DNA of 64,000 nt from an uncultured Dokdonia sp. (GCF_937910895.1 NZ_CALEMI010000067.1:1-64000), one strand, 5' to 3'; counted from the stretch's first letter, positions 43,715 through 54,103 are shown. Notes: generated by a model not told the origin, from the letters alone. A program made the numbers and translations.

Positions 43715-45463
43715 ATGTACAGAAGTCATAACAACGGAAGCCTAAGAGCTAGCGATATCAACACAGAAGTTACCCTATCTGGATGGGTTCAAAAATCTAG
43801 GAATAAAGGATTTATGATCTGGGTAGATTTACGGGATCGCTACGGAATTACACAACTTATTTTTGATGAAGAACGCACTCCAAAAAATATGATGGAGCAA
43901 GCACGTACGCTAGGAAGAGAATTTGTCATTCAAGTAACGGGAACTGTTATTGAACGTTCTTCTAAAAATCCAAACCTTCCGACAGGTGACGTTGAAATTT
44001 TGGTATCAAAACTTACCATTCTCAATAAAGCACTGACCCCTCCTTTTACTATTGAAGATGAAACTGACGGAGGCGAAGATGTACGTATGAAATACAGATA
44101 CTTAGACATACGAAGAAATCCTGTGAAGAACAGCTTGATCTTTCGTCACAAAGTAGCTATGGAAGTTCGCAAGTATCTTTCAAATCAGGATTTTATAGAA
44201 GTAGAAACCCCATATCTTATCAAATCTACGCCAGAAGGCGCTCGTGATTTTGTAGTCCCTTCTCGTATGAATCAAGGGCAGTTTTATGCTTTGCCACAAT
44301 CACCGCAGACGTTCAAACAACTTTTGATGGTAGGAGGTATGGATAAATACTTTCAGATTGTAAAGTGTTTTAGAGATGAAGATTTAAGAGCCGATCGTCA
44401 ACCTGAGTTTACACAGATAGACTGTGAAATGGCTTTTGTAGAACAGGAAGATATCTTAAATGTTTTTGAAGGATTAACCCGTCATTTGCTTAAAGAAGTA
44501 AATGGTGTTGAGATAGAGAAGTTCCCTAGAATGTTATATGACGATGCGATGCGTCGTTATGGAAATGACAAGCCTGACATTAGATTTGGAATGGAGTTTG
44601 GCGAACTTAACGATGTAGCACAACATAAAGAGTTTAATGTATTTAACAACGCTGAACTTGTGGTAGGAATCGCCGTTCCAGGCGGAAATAGCTATACTAG
44701 AAAAGAAATAGATCAACTTATAGACTGGGTAAGACGCCCTCAAGTAGGGGCTTTAGGAATGGTCTACGCACGCTGTAATGATGATGGATCTTATAAGTCA
44801 TCTGTCGATAAGTTTTATGATCAAGATGATCTTGCAAAATGGGCGGAAGTCACTGGAGCAAAAAAAGGAGATCTTATTTGTGTGCTTTCAGGAGATACTA
44901 ATAAGGTAAGAGCACAACTAAGCGCCTTACGTATGGAACTCGCAACCCGTTTAGGACTTAGAGATCCTAAAGTATTTGCACCATTATGGGTCATTGACTT
45001 CCCATTACTAGAACTAGACGAAGAAACAGGGCATTATCATGCCATGCACCACCCATTTACGTCCCCAAAACCAGGACAACTCGAGCTATTAGCTACAGAT
45101 CCAGGTGCTGTAAAAGCAAATGCCTATGATCTTGTTCTTAACGGAAACGAAATAGGTGGTGGCTCTATACGAATACACGACAAGAAAACGCAGGCATTAA
45201 TGTTTGATTATTTAGGCTTTACGCCTGAAGAAGCAAAAGCACAATTTGGCTTTTTAATGGATGCTTTCCAGTATGGCGCTCCACCACATGGAGGTCTTGC
45301 TTTTGGATTGGATAGACTTGTGGCGATACTTGGTGGGCAGGAGACCATTCGTGATTTTATTGCTTTTCCAAAAAATAATAGTGGTCGTGATGTGATGATT
45401 GATGCGCCAGCAGCCATTGATGAGGAACAGCTACAAGAATTGAATTTGAAATTAAGGAAGTAA
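43715..45463 (+). CDS. aspS: Aspartyl-tRNA synthetase
   Basis: A 582-aa class IIb synthetase. The N-terminal anticodon-binding OB fold is [26 protein letters not shown]. Class II motifs follow: [20 protein letters not shown] (motif 1-2 region), [18 protein letters not shown] (motif 2) and [15 protein letters not shown] (motif 3). The GAD insertion domain of bacterial AspRS is present (about 290-410). I start at ATG 43715 ([11 protein letters not shown]), which fits the promoter box. It is followed by small envelope genes with a 4-bp gap. Confidence 0.97.
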   Translation: MYRSHNNGSLRASDINTEVTLSGWVQKSRNKGFMIWVDLRDRYGITQLIFDEERTPKNMMEQARTLGREFVIQVTGTVIERSSKNPNLPTGDVEILVSKLTILNKALTPPFTIEDETDGGEDVRMKYRYLDIRRNPVKNSLIFRHKVAMEVRKYLSNQDFIEVETPYLIKSTPEGARDFVVPSRMNQGQFYALPQSPQTFKQLLMVGGMDKYFQIVKCFRDEDLRADRQPEFTQIDCEMAFVEQEDILNVFEGLTRHLLKEVNGVEIEKFPRMLYDDAMRRYGNDKPDIRFGMEFGELNDVAQHKEFNVFNNAELVVGIAVPGGNSYTRKEIDQLIDWVRRPQVGALGMVYARCNDDGSYKSSVDKFYDQDDLAKWAEVTGAKKGDLICVLSGDTNKVRAQLSALRMELATRLGLRDPKVFAPLWVIDFPLLELDEETGHYHAMHHPFTSPKPGQLELLATDPGAVKANAYDLVLNGNEIGGGSIRIHDKKTQALMFDYLGFTPEEAKAQFGFLMDAFQYGAPPHGGLAFGLDRLVAILGGQETIRDFIAFPKNNSGRDVMIDAPAAIDEEQLQELNLKLRK

Positions 45464-45467
45464 TCTA

Positions 45468-46010
45468 TTGAAACGTATCCTGAAGATTATAGCAGTTACT
45501 TTAGTCAGTATTTTAGTACTGGCCATCATTGCTTTTTTTGGAGTATATACCTATTATAACGAAAAATTTATTCCCTCAGAAGACGTATTTACAGAGCGTG
45601 TAGCGTACATAGATCCTGACAACAGCTTACTATCTGAAGGGTTTGAAACATGCCAGGATTATATCTTTGATTATTACAATCCTACAAGAGCGACCTATAG
45701 CACTGGAAAGTATGGCTTAAAAGAAGAGGTTTTTAATGCCTATGATCATACAAAGTACACAGACTCTGGGTATCTTTCTGTTAGATTTGTTATTAACTGT
45801 AAAGGGCAGGCAGGTAGATACGTTTGGCATGAAACAAACTTGGATTTAGAGCCTACGACCTTGTCAAAAGACTTGGTAGAAGATTTAGTAACGATTACTA
45901 CACAACTTAAACTTTGGAATCCTAATGTGATTAGAGGAGAGAAAGTAGATAGCTATATGTATATATTATATAGAATTGAAAATGGAAAAATTACTCAGAT
46001 TATTCCTTAG
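45468..46010 (+). CDS. Hypothetical membrane-anchored protein with TonB-like C-terminal region
   Basis: A 180-aa protein starting at TTG 45468. One N-terminal transmembrane helix (about 7-28, IIAVTLVSILVLAIIAFFG) is followed by a periplasmic domain. Its last 70 residues (SGYLSVRFVINCKGQAGRY...LKLWNPNVIRGEKVDSYMYILYRIENGKIT) have the rhythm of the TonB C-terminal fold (energy-transducer-like), though it lacks a proline-rich spacer. It overlaps the following TPR lipoprotein gene by 29 bp, so the two are translationally coupled. I cannot name a function. Confidence 0.65.
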   Translation: MKRILKIIAVTLVSILVLAIIAFFGVYTYYNEKFIPSEDVFTERVAYIDPDNSLLSEGFETCQDYIFDYYNPTRATYSTGKYGLKEEVFNAYDHTKYTDSGYLSVRFVINCKGQAGRYVWHETNLDLEPTTLSKDLVEDLVTITTQLKLWNPNVIRGEKVDSYMYILYRIENGKITQIIP

Positions 46011-46791
46011 CTTTTTGTTGTTTGTTTTCTTCTCTTGTCAGTCCAAGGAAGAAAAAATCGAACAAGCGACAGACTATGGTTTCTCATTCTATCAGGGCAA
46101 ACCCCAGCATATGAATGCCTTTGCTTATGCTATAGAACTAGACAGCACAAATGCTGCAAACTGGCGAGAACTCTCAGTAACCTATCTTAAGAGAGGAATT
46201 CCATCGGACTGGAAAAAATATTATGACAAAGCCGTACTTTATGATGCAGAAGAGTGGCAACCGTGGAGGGGATATTTATACTTATGGTTTTACAGAGATT
46301 ACGAGAAAGCTATTGCAGATTTTAATGCCAGTGATACACTGACTCCTGATTTTATTGATGCTCCACAAGGACAAAGCGTAGATTATTGGAGAGGTGTAGC
46401 TTATTTAGGTCTTGAAGATTATAAAAATGCCATCTATTATTTCAATAAAAATATTGAAGCAGAGACGCTTCAAGCTGGTGAGGAATGGGTAGATCAAAAG
46501 GCTTTTCTTTTCAGAGGAATTTCATATTATGAACTGGAAGACTATGAACAAGCACTCATTAATTTCGACAAAGTCATTCACTATTCAAAAGATAAAACTG
46601 CAGATGCCCATTATTACAAAGCCTTAACGCTACAAAAAATAGGAAACATTTCTGCTGCGAGAGTACATGCAGATAACGCATTAAAAGCATTTAATGAAGG
46701 TTATTACAACGAAAGACCTTATGTAGAAGAAATGAGACAGTTATATATCCAAGACCTTATGATACTTACAGATTCACTTAAAGAGAAATGA
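45982..46791 (+). CDS. TPR lipoprotein
   Basis: A 269-aa predicted lipoprotein. ATG at 45982 gives MEKLLRLFLSFLLFVFFSC with lipidation at Cys19; the frame could open two codons earlier at a TTG. The body consists of tetratricopeptide-type helices, e.g. PQHMNAFAYAIELDSTNAANWRELSVTYLKRG, DYENAIYYFNKNIEA-like and DYEQALINFDKVIHYSKD. It likely scaffolds protein contacts in the periplasm. It overlaps its neighbours on both sides (29 bp upstream, 4 bp downstream), so the three small envelope genes act as a unit. Confidence 0.82.
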   Translation: MEKLLRLFLSFLLFVFFSCQSKEEKIEQATDYGFSFYQGKPQHMNAFAYAIELDSTNAANWRELSVTYLKRGIPSDWKKYYDKAVLYDAEEWQPWRGYLYLWFYRDYEKAIADFNASDTLTPDFIDAPQGQSVDYWRGVAYLGLEDYKNAIYYFNKNIEAETLQAGEEWVDQKAFLFRGISYYELEDYEQALINFDKVIHYSKDKTADAHYYKALTLQKIGNISAARVHADNALKAFNEGYYNERPYVEEMRQLYIQDLMILTDSLKEK

Positions 46792-47051
46792 AAAAAATAC
46801 GACGCCTTTTTATCATCATTCTATTTTTTGCTTTAATTGCGCTATTTGCGTTTGGCTTCTATTATAAATCTCAAGAAGATGGATTCATTCTAGGCAATAA
46901 AATGATAGGTCTTTCTATTGTAGGTGGCTTTTTTATACTCATGCCCCTATTTATCTATCATCGATGGAAAAATAAAAACGTACACGATTATATGCTTACC
47001 AAGGAAAATATTATGAAAATGAAGGAATTTAACGACTCAAAAGAGCGTTGA
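46788..47051 (+). CDS. Small two-helix membrane protein
   Basis: An 87-aa protein with two hydrophobic helices (about 6-23 and 38-56) and a charged C-terminal tail. No family was recognised. It overlaps the TPR lipoprotein by 4 bp (ATGA) and is the last gene of the aspS-linked run. A membrane partner of the two upstream envelope proteins is a guess from position. Confidence 0.65.
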   Translation: MKKIRRLFIIILFFALIALFAFGFYYKSQEDGFILGNKMIGLSIVGGFFILMPLFIYHRWKNKNVHDYMLTKENIMKMKEFNDSKER

Positions 47052-47147
47052 CCGCCATTCCTTTACAAAAATAAAATGATTTGTAAACAATAACTTAAAA
47101 ATTAAAAACGTAAGTTTGTACTTTATTAATATTTTTTATTTATTACA

Positions 47148-47339
47148 ATGGAAGGAACAGTTAAATTTTTCAATGAGTCAAAAGGTTATGGTTTTATAAC
47201 TAATGATGACACTGGTAAAGACATCTTTGTACACGTTACAGGTCTTAACGGTGAAACTATCAACGAAGGAGACAAAGTTGAGTACGTAGAAGAAGAAGGA
47301 AGAAAAGGAATGACAGCTGCACAAGTGCGTGTACTGTAA
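47148..47339 (+). CDS. Cold-shock-domain protein (CspA family)
   Basis: A 63-aa single cold-shock domain. RNP1 is KGYGFITN and RNP2 is DIFVHV, within MEGTVKFFNESKGYGFI. Such proteins bind single-stranded RNA and DNA and melt RNA structure. It is slightly shorter than the usual 67-70 aa. It is preceded by a 96-bp A+T-rich leader and followed by a strong terminator, so it is transcribed alone. Whether it is cold-induced cannot be read here. Confidence 0.95.
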   Translation: MEGTVKFFNESKGYGFITNDDTGKDIFVHVTGLNGETINEGDKVEYVEEEGRKGMTAAQVRVL

Positions 47340-47369
47340 TGATATAGATAGTATCTTTTTACGAGTATG

Positions 47370-47395
47370 AAAGCCTGCGATTGCAGGCTTTTTTT
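47370..47395 (+). terminator. Rho-independent terminator of the cold-shock gene
   Basis: AAAGCCTGC-gatt-GCAGGCTTT followed by four more T. Confidence 0.9.
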
Positions 47396-47401
47396 ATGCA
47401 A

Positions 47402-47851
47402 TTAATTCAAATTACGCTTTTCCACAAAAAAACGTTTCATTAAATCTTGAGATTCTTTAGCGAGTACTCCTCCTTCTATTTTGGTTTTAGGATGCAGCGT
47501 TGTTCCCATCACACCACAACCTCTTTGAGTATCGATAGCACCATAAACAATTCTATCTATTTGGCTCCAATACAAAGCACCTGCACACATCTGACAAGGC
47601 TCTAGTGTCACATACAATGTACATTTATGTAAATATTTACCTCCTAGATAATTTGCAGCCGATGTGATTGCTTGCATTTCGGCATGTGCTGTAACATCTG
47701 TAAGACGTTCTGTAAGATTATGTGCTCTTGCTATAATGGCATTATTTGCAACAACAATAGCGCCTACAGGTATTTCTCCAAGGTCATAGGCACTTTGAGC
47801 TTCAACCAATGCTCTCTTCATAAAATAAATGTCATCAAAAGGTTCTAACAT
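47402..47851 (-). CDS. tadA: tRNA-specific adenosine deaminase
   Basis: A 149-aa zinc deaminase. Zinc and catalytic residues are H56 and E58 in HAEMQAI and C86/C89 in PCQMCAGALYWSQI. It makes inosine at the wobble position of tRNA-Arg(ACG). I start at ATG 47851 (MLEPFDDIYFMKRAL), the usual family start; the frame opens 8 codons earlier at a TTG that lies inside a minus-7 promoter box. It is divergent from dxs. A guanine-deaminase-like role is less likely given the size and motif. Confidence 0.92.
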   Translation of the reverse strand: MLEPFDDIYFMKRALVEAQSAYDLGEIPVGAIVVANNAIIARAHNLTERLTDVTAHAEMQAITSAANYLGGKYLHKCTLYVTLEPCQMCAGALYWSQIDRIVYGAIDTQRGCGVMGTTLHPKTKIEGGVLAKESQDLMKRFFVEKRNLN

Positions 47852-47872
47852 AGGATTGCTATTTTCAATATT

Positions 47873-47901
47873 CAAAAATACAATATCAAGACGTACCTTT
47901 G
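47873..47901. promoter_or_regulatory. Divergent minus-7 boxes for tadA and dxs
   Basis: On the minus strand TATTTTTG (47880-47873) serves tadA. On the plus strand TACCTTTG (47894-47901) serves dxs and ends 4 bp before its ATG, which would leave almost no 5' leader. Confidence 0.55.
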
Positions 47902-47905
47902 TTAT

Positions 47906-49663
47906 ATGCTAGATCACATTGATAGTCCATACGAATTGAGACAGCTCACTGCTGACCAATTACCGCAACTGAGTAAGGAGTTACGCCAGTTTATTATCAC
48001 TATCCTAGCCACAAAAGAAGGACATCTAGGCGCAAGCCTAGGAGTTATTGAGTTAACCATAGCACTACATTATGTGTTTAATACTCCAGAAGATAAACTT
48101 ATTTGGGACGTAGGACATCAAGCCTACGGTCATAAAATCTTAACGGGTAGAAAAGATATCTTTCATACTAATAGACAAAAAGGAGGCATCAGTGGTTTTC
48201 CTAAAATTTCTGAGAGCCATTATGATACTTTTGGGGTAGGACATAGTAGCACTTCTATTTCGGCAGCATTGGGTATGGCTATTGCCGCCAATCTACAAGG
48301 TAAAAAAGAACAACAACATATTGCCATTATAGGAGATGCCTCTATTGCTAGCGGTATGGCATTTGAAGGTCTTAACCACGCTGGTGTTACAGATGCCAAC
48401 TTGCTAGTCATTCTTAATGATAATGCAATAGGCATAGACCCTAGCATAGGTGCTTTAAAAAAATACCTCACCAATGTCAAAAAGGGAACTGCTAGAGAAG
48501 AAAACATCTTTGAAGCGCTTAATTTTGAATGCCACGGTCCTGTAGATGGACATGATCTTCCTGAGCTCATTAGCGTATTGAAGAAATTACAGAAAACGAA
48601 AGGCCCGAAATTCCTTCACGTAATTACAACCAAAGGAAAAGGACTAGCCCTTGCCGAAAAACATCAAATAACCTATCATGCCCCAGGGAAATTTGATGCC
48701 GTAACTGGTGAACGCCATGCTAAAGATACGACACAACTACCTCCTAAATATCAAGATGTATTTGGTCATACACTAGTAGAACTTGCTACTATCAATAAAA
48801 AAATAATAGGCATAACTCCAGCCATGCCAACAGGGAGCTCTCTTAAATATATGATAGAAGCATTCCCCGATCGTGCTTTTGATGTGGGTATTGCAGAGCA
48901 ACACGCGGTCACACTATCTGCAGGAATGGCAACACAAGGAATGGTTGTTTTTTGTAACATTTACTCTACCTTTTTACAGAGAGCTTATGATCAAATAATA
49001 CACGATGTTGCCTTACAGAATTTACCTGTTATATTTTGTCTAGATCGAGCAGGACTTGTAGGTCAAGACGGCCCTACACATCACGGATCTTTTGATCTAG
49101 CCTACCTTAACTGTATACCCAACCTAATCATTTATGCGCCAAAAGACGAGATAGCGCTGCGCAATATCATGTATACAGCACAACTAGGATTACCACACCC
49201 TATTGCCATTCGATATCCAAGAGGTAGAGGCGTCACAGTAGACTGGAAACAACCGTTTCAAGAAATTACTATTGGTAAAGGACGTTGCGTCCAAAAAGGG
49301 AATCGTATTGCTATTGTCTCTATAGGAACTATCATACACAACGCCATAGAAGCAACAAAAGACCACTCAGACGCCATCAGCGTATACGATATGGGGTTTC
49401 TAAAACCTTTAGACACGGCCCTTCTTGATATTATTTTTGAAACGCATGATGTCATCATCACATTAGAAGACGGCACTATCAAAGGTGGATTAGGGAGTGT
49501 TGTTGCTGATTACGCTTTCGCGAAAGCGTATAAAGGCACATTAAAAATACTAGGAATCCCTGACCGTTTTATAGCGCATGGCACTATAGAAGAACTTCAA
49601 GAAGAAATCGGAATCTCACCTAAAGAAATCTCAAACGTAATTGATGTATATAAAAAAGGCTAG
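47906..49663 (+). CDS. dxs: 1-deoxy-D-xylulose-5-phosphate synthase
   Basis: A 585-aa thiamine-diphosphate enzyme, the first step of the MEP isoprenoid pathway. Landmarks: GHLGASLGVIELTIALHYVF (about 32-51), WDVGHQAYGHKILTGR, IGDASIASGMAFEGLNHAG with the ThDP/Mg GDG-like motif (GDA here), DVGIAEQHAVTLSAGMA with the catalytic glutamate, and YPRGRG. It is shorter than the E. coli enzyme (620 aa), as usual in this phylum. A perfect 20-bp palindromic repeat (49511-49530) lies in frame as DYAFAKAYK. The stop lies inside the terminator stem. Confidence 0.96.
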   Translation: MLDHIDSPYELRQLTADQLPQLSKELRQFIITILATKEGHLGASLGVIELTIALHYVFNTPEDKLIWDVGHQAYGHKILTGRKDIFHTNRQKGGISGFPKISESHYDTFGVGHSSTSISAALGMAIAANLQGKKEQQHIAIIGDASIASGMAFEGLNHAGVTDANLLVILNDNAIGIDPSIGALKKYLTNVKKGTAREENIFEALNFECHGPVDGHDLPELISVLKKLQKTKGPKFLHVITTKGKGLALAEKHQITYHAPGKFDAVTGERHAKDTTQLPPKYQDVFGHTLVELATINKKIIGITPAMPTGSSLKYMIEAFPDRAFDVGIAEQHAVTLSAGMATQGMVVFCNIYSTFLQRAYDQIIHDVALQNLPVIFCLDRAGLVGQDGPTHHGSFDLAYLNCIPNLIIYAPKDEIALRNIMYTAQLGLPHPIAIRYPRGRGVTVDWKQPFQEITIGKGRCVQKGNRIAIVSIGTIIHNAIEATKDHSDAISVYDMGFLKPLDTALLDIIFETHDVIITLEDGTIKGGLGSVVADYAFAKAYKGTLKILGIPDRFIAHGTIEELQEEIGISPKEISNVIDVYKKG

Positions 49664-49684
49664 TTAATTAAAACTAGCCTTTTT
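49654..49684 (+). terminator. Rho-independent terminator overlapping the dxs stop
   Basis: AAAAGGCTAGTT and AACTAGCCTTTT pair perfectly; the TAG stop of dxs (49661-49663) is in the left arm. It is probably bidirectional, since the M36 peptidase gene converges from the other side. Confidence 0.85.
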
Positions 49685-49705
49685 AATCTATGTTAATTTA
49701 TCTCT

Positions 49706-52357
49706 TTACTCAATAATAAGTTTAGATGTATAACTACTACTAGTACTCGTAATATTCATAATATATACTCCTCTAGATAATCCTGTTGCATTAACAGATA
49801 CGTTACCTTCAAGTGTGGCAGGCTTATTATATACCTCTCTACCGTTGATGTCATAGATACGTATTTGACCCTCTCCGAATGTTCCAGCAATATTTACTGT
49901 AATTTCTCCATTGGAAGGATTAGGATAGATACTGAACACAGTATCTAAATCATTCTCGTTGACACTCAATAATTCTTCACAATTTGCAATAACATCACTA
50001 GGGATATCAAAAGCTTCTACTTGATCAAATCTATTATCTGAATCTCCTTGCTCTGCACTAAATCCTGCTCCACGAGCAGCAAAAACATTCCAAATAGTAC
50101 AAGTTGCAAAATCTTTTTCATCTTCAGGGATAAGTGTATTGATCTCTACCGCGGCAAGAATAGCATCTCTACCATCTATAAATCCTGGACTACACGGTTG
50201 TAATTTCAAACCATCTACAACTAATTGTAATGCGATGTTATTTCCGCCAGTACCATTATACATATCTGCATCAAAACCATATTGATCTATAAATGCCCAA
50301 CTCATATCCCATAATATAGTAGCCCAAACTGTTCCAATACCATGTGGACGTGAGATATTGGCTGCATCTGCTACATCTGCGTATGTTAAATCATTTACAC
50401 CAAAATCAGTACTATAACGTCTTGGTCTAATTCCTTGTCCTGTAGTAGGCTGATTCACTGCGTATGTTCCAACACCTCTTCCTTGTTCTGCTGTATCTCC
50501 AGCTCTCATCGTTAGCATCATTCCAAAATAATCAGACCATCCTTCTCCCATTTGCTCTTGGTTAGACAAACAATCAGAGTTAAAACGACCTCCAGTTAAA
50601 CGATTAGAAATTCCGTGACCATATTCATGGGCAATGATTCCATTATCTAAATCGCCATCTATACGACGCGCTCCAGTAATAAGGACATCGTTGATAGCCT
50701 CTTCATTTTGTAACGCTGCGATAATAGCTTCTCCAACTGATTGCGTTACCATTCCTGCGGGTATTGTTGCTGTTGTTGTCACTCCTGCTCCAATCCCTAA
50801 GTTAATAGGGGCATCTCCAACATTATTTACGATAATAACCCCGATCGCTCCAGCTCCTTCAGCCGCCTCTACTTTTTCAACAAATGAACACTGCCCTCTA
50901 CGTAAAACTGCAATTTTTCCGTCAAGATCTCCTGGGTTTGTAATCGCATCACAAATATCAAGAGGATCATCACTTTCTGCTGAGGCATCGTCATCCATAG
51001 CTAATGCTAGATCTCCTAAAAGACCCTCAATTGGCCAGATAGAACTAAACGTACTAGACGTGATAGGATAATCTCCTGCCTGTGAACTTGAAGGTATATT
51101 TACATTTGGTATCTCTCCACTTGTTGTCCATAAGAACATTCGCATCGCTGGATTATTCCCGTCTGGAGGAGTTCCAAATGTTGCATTGTTAGTACTGCTT
51201 CCATCTTGTGCAAGAGCAAATACGAAGTCGTCAGCACTACCTCCGTTTCCATAGTTATTCTCTTGGAAATTTCCACTTTCTTCATCAAATCCATAGTTAT
51301 AAAACACATCGTGTAAGATATTGTTCCAGTAAAAAAGGTTAACAGTTGCTGCTTCTGTAAACGTACTAGCATCTTGGCTATCATCTAGTGGAAAGTCAAA
51401 AATTAATTCACTTCCTCCATCTGGAGACTCTCCTATATCACTTTGCCCATCTATGTCTTCAAATGCCCAAACGTTATTACCTCTTGTAATCGTAAACTCT
51501 GCTCCTTCAGCACCGTTATTATCATGCCATCCAAAAGGAGAAGCACCTGTATCTTGTGGGTCAGTTACAATAGATCGATCGCCATGATTAGGGCTCTCTA
51601 TTGGCATAGGAAAAACATTGTATTGCTCTCCTGCTAAAAGTTCATTACTAATCACTGACTGTTGATTCATAGAGAAACCTGAAGCACTTTGATCTGCTGA
51701 TTTTACAGCTTCATGGTTATGACTTTCAAAAGTACAGCTTACTACCCAGTCATTTTGTTGTAAAAGCGCTCCAGTAAGAGCATCTACACGAACACTATAC
51801 CAATGCTTTGCATCTACGGTATGGATGCTTAAATCCCACGCTAGTGTAAGTGCATTGTCTTCTGTAGGAAGATATACTAATTTTACAGGCACTTCTTCTA
51901 GAGAAACACCTCCTTGGTTTAATACAAACTCATTAGAAGAAATGGTTTGTGTTAATGAAAAGTTTGAACTTCCTAAACCTAAAGAAGTTGCTGCTTGAGA
52001 TGCTGCTTGCGTAGGGGTTAACACAGGAGAAATACCATTTACTCTGTTTGCAATGTCTTTTTGCAAATTACTTGCCACATGAATAATTGCTCCATTTTTA
52101 AAAGCAACATTTACATTTCCATTAAAGACTTCAATATTATTTATAGATTGTGTCGCATATACATGCGTTACTGCGCTTCTTTTTGAAAAAGCTTCGTCTT
52201 TAATGATTAGACCAGAAATATCCTGACTTGTAATTCCTAGTGTAGATCTGTTGGCATCTAAGTGATCCCTAATGATTGTACTGTAGTCTTGTGCGTTTGT
52301 GAGTGTTGCAACAGCAAACACGCATACAAACAGCATTGATTTGTAGAGTTTTAGCAT
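49706..52357 (-). CDS. M36 fungalysin-type metallopeptidase with PA domain, T9SS cargo
   Basis: An 883-aa secreted peptidase. ATG at 52357 gives a proper signal peptide (MLKLYKSMLFVCVFAVATLT, cleaved after NAQ); the frame could open 17 codons earlier. A propeptide (about 25-220) precedes the M36 domain. The zinc site is HEYGHGISNRL with a downstream EGWSDYF glutamate. A protease-associated (PA) domain is inserted between the start of the catalytic domain and the HExxH helix (GKIAVLRRGQCSFVEKVEAAEGAGAIG). The last 80 residues are a type A sorting domain (SIYPNPSNGEITV to YTSKLIIE). It likely digests extracellular protein. Confidence 0.93.
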   Translation of the reverse strand: MLKLYKSMLFVCVFAVATLTNAQDYSTIIRDHLDANRSTLGITSQDISGLIIKDEAFSKRSAVTHVYATQSINNIEVFNGNVNVAFKNGAIIHVASNLQKDIANRVNGISPVLTPTQAASQAATSLGLGSSNFSLTQTISSNEFVLNQGGVSLEEVPVKLVYLPTEDNALTLAWDLSIHTVDAKHWYSVRVDALTGALLQQNDWVVSCTFESHNHEAVKSADQSASGFSMNQQSVISNELLAGEQYNVFPMPIESPNHGDRSIVTDPQDTGASPFGWHDNNGAEGAEFTITRGNNVWAFEDIDGQSDIGESPDGGSELIFDFPLDDSQDASTFTEAATVNLFYWNNILHDVFYNYGFDEESGNFQENNYGNGGSADDFVFALAQDGSSTNNATFGTPPDGNNPAMRMFLWTTSGEIPNVNIPSSSQAGDYPITSSTFSSIWPIEGLLGDLALAMDDDASAESDDPLDICDAITNPGDLDGKIAVLRRGQCSFVEKVEAAEGAGAIGVIIVNNVGDAPINLGIGAGVTTTATIPAGMVTQSVGEAIIAALQNEEAINDVLITGARRIDGDLDNGIIAHEYGHGISNRLTGGRFNSDCLSNQEQMGEGWSDYFGMMLTMRAGDTAEQGRGVGTYAVNQPTTGQGIRPRRYSTDFGVNDLTYADVADAANISRPHGIGTVWATILWDMSWAFIDQYGFDADMYNGTGGNNIALQLVVDGLKLQPCSPGFIDGRDAILAAVEINTLIPEDEKDFATCTIWNVFAARGAGFSAEQGDSDNRFDQVEAFDIPSDVIANCEELLSVNENDLDTVFSIYPNPSNGEITVNIAGTFGEGQIRIYDINGREVYNKPATLEGNVSVNATGLSRGVYIMNITSTSSSYTSKLIIE

Positions 52358-52771
52358 TTTTTTTAAATTATGTTGTAAATTAAAACAAGTAGTAATCAAT
52401 ATGATCATATTGTTACACTACGTATATAACAATATCACATCTATAATTCCTACTTTATCCTCAAAAATTTATTTATTTTGGAATAATTCAAAAGTATTGC
52501 AAATTTGTGGATTTTAAAATTTTAACTTAAAAATTAACACATCCTATTAATAAATCTTATGTATATCATTAATTTTTTAAATTATCTTTAAAAGAAAATA
52601 AGTAATAATTATATATTTTTAATTAAAAAGTCTTCCTAATTTTAGTGTATCATCAAGATTACTTTATAATATACGTGGTCATACGCTTATCACTATACTA
52701 TTTAGTGTTTTTCAATGAGGAAAGTAAGAAATTTGAAAACAGACAAACGCAAGCACATTTTAAAAAAGTAA
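52358..52771. other. A+T-rich gap between M36 peptidase and dgt
   Basis: A 414-bp region, very A+T-rich around 52440-52640. It must contain the promoter of the M36 gene (minus strand), but I see no exact TAnnTTTG box at a suitable distance. No gene, hairpin or repeat stands out. Confidence 0.5.
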
Positions 52772-54103
52772 TCAATTGACATCAAGCCCTTTCAGTTTCT
52801 GAAATATACGCAGAGATTTACTATCTGTCATCACAGATATATAATTACATACTTTCATTAACTCTTGATATAATGTTAATTCCTCCTGACTATCATCTTC
52901 AAATAATTTAAGGACAAGATTATCATAATGCGTTGGGGAATTCGTAATCACTTTACAACGCTTATCAAGTAAGGTAGAAAGAATTTCGTACCCAGCTATC
53001 TCTTTTTCGACAACTTCCTTACTTTGGTAAATATTTGAAACACTAATCCTCAAAATATCCTCAATTTGAGCTTCGTATTTGGATTTGTCTAATAACGCTT
53101 TCGCGAAAGCGCCCTTTAAAATAGCTTCTTCATTTTCCATAAATATCGCAACCGCCTCCTGTATTAACGTCCCTATGGCGAGCGCTCGGAGATATCCCAC
53201 CCGAGCCGCTTTTGTGGTAAGTTCATGATACTTTTGGGTATTGATATTAGGCACCAGCTTGACCATATATTCTAGCGCATAGTCTTCTGAGATAAGTCCG
53301 AGATTAATCCCATCTTCAAAATCTATAATCGTGTAACAAATATCATCTGCCGCTTCTACCAAGAAAGTCAATGGGTGACGTGCATAACGCACATCTTTCC
53401 CAGTATTCGTCTGAAGCAGCCCTAACTCCTCTGCCACTTCTTGAAAAGCTTGTTTTTCACTTTGAAAAAAGCCAAATTTCTTATCGGCGATATGCTTTGT
53501 TGGCTTTACAGGCAACGATTCTTTTGGGTATTTCATAAAAGCCCCTAATGTAGCATAAGAAAGACGTAAGCCTCCAGTAGCACCAGGCTTAGATGCTGTG
53601 AGTATTTTAAATCCATTGGCATTTCCTTCAAAAGCACAAAGATCTTGATACTCTTTATCAGTAAGTTGTGAAGCAAATCGTTTGCCATTCCCATTTTTAA
53701 AGTAGTCCCCTATGGCTTTTTCTCCAGAGTGTCCAAAAGGAGGATTACCTATATCATGAGCAAGTGCTGCTGCAGCGACAATAGCTCCAAAATCATTAAA
53801 CTGATAGCCGTGTACTTCAGAAAGGTGTGGGTATTTTTCGAGAATTTGCTTCCCTACTTGTCTTCCTAATGACCTTCCCACCACAGCTACCTCTAAGCTA
53901 TGTGTAAGCCGTGTATGTACAAAATCTGTCTTAGATAAAGGGATGACTTGTGTTTTATCCTGAAGACTTCTAAAGGCCGACGAAAAAATAATACGATCGT
54001 AATCTACCTCAAATCCCAGTCGAGTTTCATCCTGCTCTTTACGTAATCGCTTATTAGTATCTCCTTGTTTTTTGAGAGATAATAGGCGTTCCCATTGCAT
54101 CAT
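52772..54103 (-). CDS. dgt: dGTPase-like deoxynucleoside triphosphate triphosphohydrolase
   Basis: A 443-aa HD-domain enzyme. Landmarks: RIIFSSAFRSLQDKTQVIPL, RLTHSLEVAVVGRSLG (H of HD), AALAHDIGNPPFGHSGE (the HD pair), and the later EAADDICYTIIDFEDGI. Family members release tripolyphosphate from dNTPs and help set nucleotide pools. A perfect palindromic repeat (53097-53110) is read as AFAKALLDKSK near residue 334. It is a single gene; no terminator is obvious downstream. Confidence 0.92.
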   Translation of the reverse strand: MMQWERLLSLKKQGDTNKRLRKEQDETRLGFEVDYDRIIFSSAFRSLQDKTQVIPLSKTDFVHTRLTHSLEVAVVGRSLGRQVGKQILEKYPHLSEVHGYQFNDFGAIVAAAALAHDIGNPPFGHSGEKAIGDYFKNGNGKRFASQLTDKEYQDLCAFEGNANGFKILTASKPGATGGLRLSYATLGAFMKYPKESLPVKPTKHIADKKFGFFQSEKQAFQEVAEELGLLQTNTGKDVRYARHPLTFLVEAADDICYTIIDFEDGINLGLISEDYALEYMVKLVPNINTQKYHELTTKAARVGYLRALAIGTLIQEAVAIFMENEEAILKGAFAKALLDKSKYEAQIEDILRISVSNIYQSKEVVEKEIAGYEILSTLLDKRCKVITNSPTHYDNLVLKLFEDDSQEELTLYQELMKVCNYISVMTDSKSLRIFQKLKGLDVN

